Shown here piece after piece: positions 1-5,187 of a stretch of 7,387 nucleotides of DNA. The stretch spans positions 1 to 7,387 of the forward strand of contig JBKJUK010000383.1 of NCBI GenBank assembly GCA_046590705.1, read 5' to 3'. The DNA comes from JBKJUK01 sp046590705. Lineage in GTDB: Bacteria; Acidobacteriota; Thermoanaerobaculia; Gp7-AA8. Positions within the stretch are counted from its first letter, which is position 1; every line of letters begins with the position of its first letter. Made by a program: the position numbers and the translations under genes. The notes beneath the pieces were generated by a model. That model had not been told where the DNA came from, did no database searches, and saw nothing but the letters and a program-made list of their open reading frames with translations.

Positions 1-393
1 GGCGCCACGAAAATCCAATCGCTTCAAGAACTCGTAGCAGGTAGCGACGTCCTCACCCTGCACGTTCCGCTGACCACTGAAACGCAACTGATGCTCGATG
101 GAGAGATGCTTGCTCTAATGAGAAACGGCGCCATCGTAGTAAACGCTTCGCGCGGTCCCGTGCTCGAACTTCATGCAGCACTGGCTGCTCTCGAACAGAA
201 CAAGCTGGGAGGCCTGGCAGTCGATGTCTTCGAGCAGGAACCGCCTGTGCGCGAGTCCTGGCCGGACGACCCACGCCTCCTGCTCACTCCACACATCGCT
301 GGCTGCAGCAACGAATCGAAAGCATCGATCGGCAGACTCATTTACCTCCGACTTTGCAAAGCGCTCGGACTCGAGCCTGTACCGGAGACATGA
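1..393 (+). CDS. D-isomer specific 2-hydroxyacid dehydrogenase, C-terminal part (5' end outside window)
   Basis: This is the C-terminal 130 residues of an NAD(P)-dependent D-2-hydroxyacid dehydrogenase (phosphoglycerate/glycerate/hydroxypyruvate reductase superfamily). The family reversibly oxidises D-2-hydroxyacids to 2-ketoacids in the cytoplasm. The open frame runs in from base 1 to TGA at 391-393. Seen in fragment numbering: SDVLTLHVPLT at 15-25 (end of the NAD-binding fold), then VNASRGPV with catalytic Arg51, VDVFEQEPP with catalytic Glu80, and TPHIAG with catalytic His98. The Arg-to-Glu spacing of 29 residues matches that of SerA (Arg240/Glu269). The protein ends about 30 residues after the His motif, so there is no C-terminal ACT domain. 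That argues against a long-form 3-phosphoglycerate dehydrogenase. The exact substrate cannot be told because the dinucleotide fingerprint and N-terminal substrate domain lie upstream. The stop codon overlaps the start region of the next gene, suggesting co-transcription. Confidence 0.9.
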   Translation, partial: GATKIQSLQELVAGSDVLTLHVPLTTETQLMLDGEMLALMRNGAIVVNASRGPVLELHAALAALEQNKLGGLAVDVFEQEPPVRESWPDDPRLLLTPHIAGCSNESKASIGRLIYLRLCKALGLEPVPET

Positions 394-764
394 TGGAGAG
401 TCTGGAGTTCCGCTTTTTCTACTTCACTCCACTCTACGACACTACGGTCGAGTTCTATCGGAAGTCCCTCGGACTCGAGGTTTTCAATTCCTGGGACCGC
501 CCCGACGGTGACCGCGGGACGATCTTTCATTCACCGAACGGCGTTGGTCTGATCGAAATCGAAGCGGGAGAGCATCTGCCGTCGCTGCTCGGCGGCTTCT
601 ACATCGAGGTGGAGAATCTCGACGACTGGCACTCGAAGCTGAGGCAGAACGGCGCTCCGTTCAGGAAGCAACTCTCAGACACGAGTTACGGGCACCGCAA
701 CTTCAAGACAGTCGATCCGAACGGAGTCGAGATCTGCTTCTTTCAATACCTGAAGAAGATCTGA
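393..764 (+). CDS. VOC / glyoxalase-bleomycin resistance fold protein
   Basis: A 123-residue single-domain protein of the vicinal oxygen chelate superfamily, whose members are metal-dependent lyases, dioxygenases or drug-binding proteins. Two beta-alpha-beta-beta-beta modules can be seen. The first begins FRFFYFTPLYDTTVEFY (residues 6-22) with the typical FYRKSLGLEV helix-strand. The second begins GGFYIEVENLDDW and ends in the characteristic TVDPNGVEICFF, whose Glu is the usual last metal ligand. The usual first ligand on strand 1 is not an obvious His, so metal binding is uncertain and the reaction is unknown. ATGs occur at 390 and 393, in the same frame. I prefer 393 because GGAG at 384-387 then sits 5 nt upstream, rather than 2 nt. 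Either start overlaps or abuts the dehydrogenase stop (391-393), so translation is probably coupled. It ends 19 bp from the convergent hutI stop with no clear terminator between them. Confidence 0.85.
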   Translation: MESLEFRFFYFTPLYDTTVEFYRKSLGLEVFNSWDRPDGDRGTIFHSPNGVGLIEIEAGEHLPSLLGGFYIEVENLDDWHSKLRQNGAPFRKQLSDTSYGHRNFKTVDPNGVEICFFQYLKKI

Positions 765-783
765 TGGCGTCCGCCAGGCAGTC

Positions 784-2031
784 TCAAGCCACCCGCAGAC
801 CACGCGAAAATACCGACTGAATCAGATTCACTCCGAAGTGATAGACCAGATGCAGATACCCTGGCGCATCGAGCAGGATGAAATCTGCGGACTTTCCCAC
901 TTCCAGCGAGCCGGTCTCGTTTGCGAGTCCCAGCGAGTAGGCGCCATTCAAGGTCGCTGCGGTGAGCGATTCTTCGACGGTCATCTTCATGCGCAGCGTG
1001 GCAAGCTGAAGGACGATCTGCATCGACTCGGTCATTGAGCTGCCGGGGTTGCAGTCGGTCGAGAGCGACACGATCGCTCCCCTCTCGATCAGTTCACGCG
1101 CCGGTGCGTAGCGGTCCGACATCAGAAAAAAACTTGTGGCTGGAAGAAGGTTCGCCGTCGTCGATCCCGCAGCTAGAGCTCGGATGCCCTTTTCGGAGAT
1201 GTGCATCAGATGATCCGCCGAGGCCGCGTGAATCTCGTCGGCCAGCGAGGCACCGTCGGTGTCGCTCAGTTCATCGGCGTGAATACGAGGGGTCATGCCC
1301 AGTTGGGTACCTCGTGTCAGGATGCGCCGGCCCTGCTCGCGATCGAACACACCTCGTTCCACGAAAACGTCGCAGAACTTCGCCAGTTTCTCCGCAGCAA
1401 CGGCCGGCAGGATCTCCTCACAAATCTGATCGACCCAGGCCTTGCGTTTCGCCAGATCGCGCCCGGCCTCAGGTGGAAAGTCGTGGGCGGCCAGGCAGGT
1501 CGGGATCAGCCGCATCGAGGTCTGAGCTCCCGCATCCCTGATGGCCCGCAACTGACGAAGCTCGGTGTCGTGATTCATACCATAGCCACTCTTCACTTCC
1601 GCTGTCGTCGTTCCGTACGACGCCATTCGTCTCGTTCGTGAGAGCACGTTGTCGCGGAGAGTCTCTTGCGACGCTTCACGCGTTGAGCGAACCGTTGAAG
1701 CGATCCCTCCCCCCGAGGCCGCAATCTGCTCGTAGCTTTCGCCGGAGAGGCGACGGTTGAATTCAGACTCCCTATATCCGTCGAAGGCGATATGTGTATG
1801 CGAATCCACGAAACCAGGTAGTGCGGTTGCGTTCTTCGCGTCGAGATCCGACGTGATTGCAGCCCTCACGTCTGAGGGCATGTTGTTCTCCCGACCCACG
1901 TACGAGAGCTGGCCCTCATCAACGACGAGTACGCCCCGGTCAATGACTCGGAGTTCGCGCATCGCCGACCCGCGAACGGCCGAAGTGCCGATGGGTGTCG
2001 CGATCTGACGGAGGTTATGAATCAGGAGCAA
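784..2031 (-). CDS. hutI: Imidazolonepropionase
   Basis: Full-length (415 aa) imidazolonepropionase. It hydrolyses 4-imidazolone-5-propanoate to N-formimino-L-glutamate, the third step of histidine degradation, in the cytoplasm. It is a metal-dependent amidohydrolase. Motifs: LPGFVDSHTHIAF with metal ligands His78 and His80; the substrate-side segment DGYRESEFNRRLSGESY (84-100); GGGI (107-110); AEVKSGYGM (144-152); AAHDFPPE with His183; HADELSD with metal ligand His251; SADHLMH with His274; and STDCNPGSS with Asp326. The start is TTG at 2031. It gives the family-typical N-terminus (LLIHNLRQIATP), and an in-frame TGA two codons upstream excludes longer forms. The next ATG, at 1962, would remove the first beta strands. 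No good Shine-Dalgarno lies before the TTG. It begins 6 bp after the divIVA-like stop, so translational coupling is likely. No hutH, hutU or hutG is visible nearby. Identity is secure. Confidence 0.96.
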   Translation of the reverse strand: MLLIHNLRQIATPIGTSAVRGSAMRELRVIDRGVLVVDEGQLSYVGRENNMPSDVRAAITSDLDAKNATALPGFVDSHTHIAFDGYRESEFNRRLSGESYEQIAASGGGIASTVRSTREASQETLRDNVLSRTRRMASYGTTTAEVKSGYGMNHDTELRQLRAIRDAGAQTSMRLIPTCLAAHDFPPEAGRDLAKRKAWVDQICEEILPAVAAEKLAKFCDVFVERGVFDREQGRRILTRGTQLGMTPRIHADELSDTDGASLADEIHAASADHLMHISEKGIRALAAGSTTANLLPATSFFLMSDRYAPARELIERGAIVSLSTDCNPGSSMTESMQIVLQLATLRMKMTVEESLTAATLNGAYSLGLANETGSLEVGKSADFILLDAPGYLHLVYHFGVNLIQSVFSRGLRVA

Positions 2032-2037
2032 CGCGGT

Positions 2038-2544
2038 TCAGCCGTTTTCCCGCACGCGACGATAGAGCTGCGTAACCGGCAACTCGTTGGCCTCATGTTC
2101 GGCGTCCATCATCACCAGTTGCTGGAAAGTCTCGAGTAAAGCGCTCACTTTGTTGCGTGCTGCCTTTCGCTCGATCTTGAGGTCCTGGATACTTCGCTCG
2201 AGTTCACCGATGCGATCCATGGCCTGAGAAATCATCCGTTCGGAAAGCATCTCCGCGTCCCTGACGATCAGCTCAGCTTCTTTGTGCGCGTTCGCTTTCA
2301 CGTCTTCAGAGACTTTCTGGGCGGAGAGGAGCGTGTCCTTGAGAATCCGCTCACGATCGGTGTACTCCGAGAGTTCTTCGCGGAAACGTCCGTTCTCGCG
2401 TGACAGCCGATCGACGTCCTTGAGCAGGCCTTCAATCTCTTCCGCTACCATTTGAAGATAGCCGCGAACCTCATCGACCGAGTAACCCTTCATCGATTTG
2501 GCGAAGGTCTGCTTTTGAATTTCCAACGGCGAAAGATGCTGCAT
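2038..2544 (-). CDS. DivIVA-domain coiled-coil protein
   Basis: A 168-residue cytoplasmic protein with an N-terminal DivIVA domain followed by long coiled coil. DivIVA proteins bind curved membrane at poles and septa and recruit division or envelope-growth partners. The N-terminus has LSPLEIQKQTFAKSMKGY, the DivIVA lipid-binding signature with an exposed Phe (Phe14) next to basic residues, followed by SVDEVRGYLQ. Residues ~33-145 are charged and heptad-like (Glu/Lys/Arg/Leu rich), broken only by short linkers. The chosen start is ATG at 2544: minus-strand GGGGAGG lies 6 nt upstream, and the family begins directly at this point. A longer GTG start at 2562 would place that ribosome site inside the gene. 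It follows yggT by 47 bp and is followed by hutI after 6 bp, in the same reading frame. The cluster YggS-YggT-DivIVA is a recurrent arrangement, which supports a division or polarity role. The exact function is not known. Confidence 0.88.
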   Translation of the reverse strand: MQHLSPLEIQKQTFAKSMKGYSVDEVRGYLQMVAEEIEGLLKDVDRLSRENGRFREELSEYTDRERILKDTLLSAQKVSEDVKANAHKEAELIVRDAEMLSERMISQAMDRIGELERSIQDLKIERKAARNKVSALLETFQQLVMMDAEHEANELPVTQLYRRVRENG

Positions 2545-2591
2545 CACGTACCTCCCCAGCACGACCGGGCCTCACTGCGCGACAACTGCCC

Positions 2592-2930
2592 TCAGGCCAG
2601 TATAGGCCCGAAAGCCAGTCGGAGTGTGTTGCGCAGAATGAAAATCAACAGGAGGAGAATCAGCGGCGACCAGTCAATCCCGGCGGTCTTGTGCGCGGGA
2701 AGTAGACGTCGGAATGGTCGCAGCAGCGGGTGCGCCATCCGAGCGAATAGATCGTTCAACTGTTGTAGTACGTTGAAAACGCTGCGATACCGCCAGCGAA
2801 GGGATGAGTTTTGTGAGAAGAACATGATCCACGACAGGATCACCCAGATCAGAATCAGCCACTCGATTCCGGCCAGGATCCAGTCCAGCGCCATCAACAA
2901 CGAAACAAGCAACGCGTTACCAACAGCCAT
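2592..2930 (-). CDS. yggT: YggT family integral membrane protein
   Basis: A 112-residue inner-membrane protein of the YggT family. Members are of unclear biochemical role, linked by gene neighbourhood (and in chloroplasts, as CCB3/YlmG) to division, nucleoid or thylakoid organisation and osmotic responses. A hydrophobic stretch at about residues 6-38 is followed by a basic, amphipathic connector containing the signature HPLLRPFRRLLP (67-78). Next comes IDWSPLILLLL (85-95), opening the second membrane segment, which runs to about 108. That order is diagnostic of the family. The connector between the first membrane segment and the LRPFRR motif looks somewhat long. The ATG at 2930 shares one base with the stop of the YggS-type gene (TGATG), so translation is coupled. 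A GGAAGAGAG purine run lies about 7 nt upstream of the start. The neighbours YggS and DivIVA match the common context. Confidence 0.88.
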   Translation of the reverse strand: MAVGNALLVSLLMALDWILAGIEWLILIWVILSWIMFFSQNSSLRWRYRSVFNVLQQLNDLFARMAHPLLRPFRRLLPAHKTAGIDWSPLILLLLIFILRNTLRLAFGPILA

Positions 2931-3616
2931 CAGTAATCTCTCTTCCCGAAAATCGCCCTTCCGATCCGGATCGAAGTAGCTCCTTCCTCGATTGCGATCT
3001 CGAAATCTTCGCTCATACCCATCGACAGGCCGCGTGCGTCGGGGACCACGGCTTGAAGTGCCTCCGACGCCTTTCGCATGGCCTTGAAGTAACCGCGCGT
3101 GGTTGTTTCTCCGCCGAGCGGAGGAATGGTCATCAGACCTTCGAGCCGAAGGCCCGGGAAGGAAGTGACCTCTGCCGCCAGTTCGAGTATCTCATCTTCC
3201 TTGACACCGTTCTTCTGCGGCTCCCGTCCGATATTCACCTGCAGCGAGATGGCGATGGTTCGCTCTGCGAGGACCGCGCTCTCCGAAAGCTTCTTCGCCA
3301 GAGATAGCGAGTCGACGGTCTGCACGACATCGAAAAGTCTCACCGCGTCGCGCGACTTGTTCGACTGCAGATGCCCGATCAGGTGAAACCGCGCGGAACC
3401 GACGATGGCGTCCCGCTTGTCTCTGAATTCCTGCACCCGATTCTCCCCCAGGTCTGTCGCTCCAGCAGCGATTGCGGCGGAGAGAGCCTCAGCCGGGAAG
3501 GTCTTCGAGACAGCCACGATCGTCACAGCGTTCGGGGCACGACCTGCTCGCTCACAAGCGGCAGCGACGCGTTCCGCGATCTGCCGGTAGTTGTCGCCGA
3601 CGAAGGAGAAACTCAT
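2930..3616 (-). CDS. yggS: YggS/PLPBP family pyridoxal-phosphate homeostasis protein
   Basis: A 228-residue cytoplasmic pyridoxal 5'-phosphate-binding protein of the YggS/YlmE/PROSC family (alanine-racemase-like barrel without a known catalytic reaction). It maintains free PLP levels and amino-acid balance. Sequence signs: IVAVSKTFP with the Schiff-base Lys38; GENRVQE (57-63); FHLIGHLQSNK (77-87); LEGLMTIPP (158-166); and the phosphate-binding SMGMSEDFEIAIEEG (198-212) and IRIGRAIFG (216-224). Length is typical of the family. The ATG at 3616 overlaps the rnhA stop by 4 nt (ATGA), and the stop overlaps the yggT start by 1 nt. Its own Shine-Dalgarno is weak (GTGAGG very close to the ATG), consistent with coupled translation from rnhA. 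All family hallmarks are intact. Confidence 0.95.
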   Translation of the reverse strand: MSFSFVGDNYRQIAERVAAACERAGRAPNAVTIVAVSKTFPAEALSAAIAAGATDLGENRVQEFRDKRDAIVGSARFHLIGHLQSNKSRDAVRLFDVVQTVDSLSLAKKLSESAVLAERTIAISLQVNIGREPQKNGVKEDEILELAAEVTSFPGLRLEGLMTIPPLGGETTTRGYFKAMRKASEALQAVVPDARGLSMGMSEDFEIAIEEGATSIRIGRAIFGKRDY

Positions 3617-4071
3617 GCCTCACTTCTGCGAACCAGGTGCTTGCCATCGGCGCGATCAACTGCCAGGTTTGCAAGCCGGTCGGCGTCCTTGTTCCCTTCA
3701 CGCAAGGTGTGGCGGATCTTGAATGTTCTGAATTTCTTCGCCAGGAGTTTTGCTTTGCCGTGCAGAGGAATGAGATTGGGGTGCTTCACTTTGTACTTTC
3801 CAAGCATCTGATTCACGAGCAGCAGGGAGTCGGAGACGATGGAAACGTCGGTCGCGCCTTCGGCGTCCGCGAGAACCAGGGCTTCGATCAGCCCCGCGTA
3901 CTCAGCGATGTTGTTGGTGGTGGTGCCGATGAAGCCGCAGGCTTCGACGATCTCGCCCGAGTCTTTCCTCATGAAGATGCCGTAGCCTGCCGGACCTGGA
4001 TTTCCCCTGCAGGCACCATCAACGAAGGCCTCGATTCTCAGGCTGTCACCTTCTCCAGGGTAATGTTTCAT
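3613..4071 (-). CDS. rnhA: Ribonuclease HI
   Basis: A 152-residue type 1 ribonuclease H, which cuts the RNA strand of RNA-DNA hybrids using two divalent metal ions (primer and R-loop removal). The four acidic active-site residues can be placed: Asp18 in AFVDGACRGNPGPAGYG, Glu57 in NNIAEYAGLIEAL, Asp81 in VSDSLLLVNQM, and Asp131 in REGNKDADRLANLA. There is no N-terminal hybrid-binding domain or C-terminal phosphatase fusion. The DGACRGNPGPAGYG form is the short bacterial subtype often found beside the zinc-ribbon protein encoded upstream here. The start is ATG at 4071, with AGGA 4 nt upstream. Unusually, the ribosome site, the start codon and the first five codons (MKHYP) all lie in the left arm of the palindrome at 4057-4220. 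The enzyme core begins only at about residue 11. The 3' end overlaps yggS by 4 nt. Confidence 0.95.
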   Translation of the reverse strand: MKHYPGEGDSLRIEAFVDGACRGNPGPAGYGIFMRKDSGEIVEACGFIGTTTNNIAEYAGLIEALVLADAEGATDVSIVSDSLLLVNQMLGKYKVKHPNLIPLHGKAKLLAKKFRTFKIRHTLREGNKDADRLANLAVDRADGKHLVRRSEA

Positions 4072-4220
4072 TAGTTCCTTACCTTACGTTGAGTGTCCGA
4101 GAGGCCAGATGCAAGGCGGCGCGACGCAGGTGATGCGGTGTCATCATCGAGGAGCGCCAACGCCGCAGATGGCCTCTCGAACGCTTAACGTAAGGTAAGG
4201 AACTAATGAAACACTACCCT
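4057..4220. repeat. Large imperfect palindrome between zinc-ribbon gene and rnhA
   Basis: Bases 4057-4112 and 4165-4220 are inverted copies: 50 of 56 positions pair, including an unbroken 27-bp run (4064-4090 with 4187-4213). Mismatched pairs are 4063/4214, 4091/4186, 4094/4183, 4097/4180, 4108/4169 and 4109/4168. The inner 52 bases can fold further: GGCGC at 4118-4122 with GCGCC at 4154-4158, and TGATG at 4131-4135 with CATCA at 4142-4146. Nearly all 164 bases could therefore form one cruciform or RNA hairpin. The left arm includes the rnhA ribosome site and start. The right arm includes the stop (TAG, 4216-4214) and last sense codon of the zinc-ribbon gene. No T-run follows, so it is not a standard terminator. 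I see no obvious target-site duplication at the ends. It could be a REP/MITE-like dispersed palindrome, or a quasipalindrome made by replication template switching. Confidence 0.93.
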
Positions 4221-4912
4221 AAGTAACAGAATCGACGACAACCTTCACAGGTAATCAATTCGCCTCGCTTGAGTTGCTGTAACGCCTGCGATCTAAGTTT
4301 GAAACGGCATCCCGAGCAGGCATCCTGAATGACTCGAGCGACTGCCTGGCCCTGCCGTTGTTTGAGAATCTGCTGGAATTGTCGAAGCAGTGGCGCCGGT
4401 ACTTTCTTCTCAGCCTCTGCGAGCCGCGATTTGATTTCGGCAACCTCTTTTCTAAGATCGCCAAGGGAATCCTGCCACTCCTTGTACTCCGCCTCATGGC
4501 TGGCTTTCAGGCCGCTGTCGGCTTCAGTACGCTCGGCGACCTGGCGGTCGATGTCCTCGACCTCCTGCATCGAGCGAAGCAGTCCGTCTTCGATTTCCTT
4601 TACATGCTTCCGGGAACCGTCGATCTCTTTCCACGCGGCCGCGTACTGTTGCTGATTCTTCACCTGCATCAGCTGCCCCTGATATTTTTTCAGCGACTCC
4701 TGATTATCCTGAAGATCGCTCTCCATCCGGCGACGGTCTTTCCCAACGACCTCGGCGCGATCCGTAAGGGTCGAAAGCAAGGCGACCGCAGCCTGATACT
4801 CCTCATCGATGGCCGCGAAAGACTCGGGCTTCGAGTTCATCTTCTGCTCTCGATCGGCAAGTTCGCTGTTGATCGACTGCAGTTCCCACAACGTTTCGAT
4901 GACGCTACTCAC
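4214..4912 (-). CDS. Coiled-coil protein with C-terminal C4 zinc ribbon (CT398/HP0958-like, DUF164)
   Basis: A 232-residue cytoplasmic protein: a long antiparallel-type coiled coil (about 5-185) followed by a C4 zinc ribbon with Cys199, Cys202, Cys222 and Cys225 (CSGC, 19 residues, CEGC). This is the architecture of the zf-RING_7 family, which includes Chlamydia CT398 and Helicobacter HP0958/FlgZ. Those homologues bind sigma-54 or flagellar components, but most members have no assigned role. The YQGQLMQVKNQQQYAAAWKEI segment (about 77-97) is the usual conserved part of the hairpin. The start is GTG at 4912: GGAGG (4923-4919) lies 6 nt upstream. The ATG at 4916 is in another frame and hits TAG after three codons. 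The final Gly codon and the TAG stop lie within the palindrome. It is the first gene of the minus-strand cluster and is followed by rnhA, a known frequent neighbour. Confidence 0.86.
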   Translation of the reverse strand: MSSVIETLWELQSINSELADREQKMNSKPESFAAIDEEYQAAVALLSTLTDRAEVVGKDRRRMESDLQDNQESLKKYQGQLMQVKNQQQYAAAWKEIDGSRKHVKEIEDGLLRSMQEVEDIDRQVAERTEADSGLKASHEAEYKEWQDSLGDLRKEVAEIKSRLAEAEKKVPAPLLRQFQQILKQRQGQAVARVIQDACSGCRFKLRSQALQQLKRGELITCEGCRRFCYLG

Positions 4913-4926
4913 TCATGACCTCCAGA

Positions 4927-4958
4927 GACAGAAAAGGCGTTCCGGAAACGGAACGCCT
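4927..4958 (-). terminator. Intrinsic terminator-like hairpin downstream of the tRNA gene
   Basis: A perfect 9-bp stem (AGGCGTTCC at 4935-4943 with GGAACGCCT at 4950-4958) encloses a 6-nt loop. On the minus strand the stem ends in a run TTTT-C-T (4935-4930), the form of a rho-independent terminator. It lies about 95 nt after the tRNA CCA end and would end that transcript. It also sits only 11 nt upstream of the GGAGG ribosome site of the zinc-ribbon gene, so it could instead act as a leader attenuator for the downstream operon. The T-run is short and interrupted, so read-through is plausible. Confidence 0.75.
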
Positions 4959-5052
4959 GGTCTTCGAACAGCCTGCCCACATTCGCTGGGGCGATGCTGC
5001 TGGTTCACTGTTGCGCGTGCGAAGATTCATTCACTTCCTTTAAAGTTTCAGC

Positions 5053-5128
5053 TGGTGGGTCCACCAGGATTCGAACCTGGGACCTGCCGGTTATGAGCCG
5101 GTAGCTCTAACCGCTGAGCTATGGACCC
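5053..5128 (-). tRNA. tRNA with CAT anticodon (elongator Met, or Ile2 if lysidine-modified)
   Basis: A complete 73-nt cloverleaf plus encoded CCA (5055-5053) on the minus strand. Acceptor GGGTCCA pairs with TGGACCC, discriminator A73. D-arm GCTC/GAGC with loop AGCGGTTA. Anticodon stem pairs CCGG/CCGG, with an A27-C43 mismatch at its outer end. Anticodon loop is CTCATAA (anticodon CAT). Variable loop is AGGTC. T-arm CCAGG/CCTGG with loop TTCGAAT. The paired G1-C72 end and the absence of GGG/CCC in the anticodon stem exclude the initiator tRNA. The short D-loop resembles tRNA-Ile2, whose C34 is changed to lysidine by TilS, but elongator Met fits as well. I cannot separate them from this sequence alone. 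It has its own promoter upstream and a hairpin terminator downstream. Confidence 0.95.
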
Positions 5129-5140
5129 AAGAGAAAGCAA

Positions 5141-5169
5141 ATTCTAACATACGAATTGCTGCCTTCCAG
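5141..5169 (-). promoter_or_regulatory. Probable sigma-70 promoter of the tRNA gene
   Basis: The minus strand has TAGAAT at 5146-5141 (5 of 6 to the -10 consensus) and CTGGAA at 5169-5164 (a weak -35) with a 17-nt spacer. Transcription would begin a few bases before the tRNA 5' end at 5128, a typical distance. It lies in the short gap between the LysM gene stop and the tRNA. The match is by eye only. Confidence 0.5.
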
Positions 5170-5187
5170 GACCTGCCTGACTCGGCT

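Noticed and set aside
765..783. Possible bidirectional terminator between the VOC gene and hutI
   Set aside because: Only a 5-bp TGGCG/CGCCA inverted repeat with a 2-nt loop and no T-run, too weak to call.
1035..1641. Two overlapping plus-strand frames, Arg/Ser/Pro rich
   Set aside because: Antisense to hutI. Composition is typical of out-of-frame translation in G+C-rich coding DNA.
2452..2979. Plus-strand open frame of 175 codons
   Set aside because: Antisense to the divIVA and yggT genes. No motif and no fitting ribosome site.
3472..4074. Plus-strand open frame of 200 codons
   Set aside because: Fully antisense to yggS and rnhA, whose catalytic motifs are intact. The translation shows no recognisable family.
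4358..4918. Plus-strand open frame of 186 codons with hydrophobic stretches
   Set aside because: Antisense to the coiled-coil gene. The Leu/Phe-rich look comes from complementing Glu/Lys/Gln-rich codons.
4960..5050. Possible small gene or promoter between the tRNA and the hairpin
   Set aside because: No credible ribosome site with open frame, and no good -35/-10 pair on the minus strand.
4809..5096. Plus-strand open frame of 95 codons ending in VGPPGFEPGTCRL
   Set aside because: That ending is the classic false peptide obtained by translating the antisense of a tRNA gene. The rest is antisense to the zinc-ribbon gene and its leader.
5053..5128. tRNA gene as an integration (att) site for a mobile element
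   Set aside because: No integrase and no repeat of the tRNA 3' end in the window; both flanks are ordinary genes.
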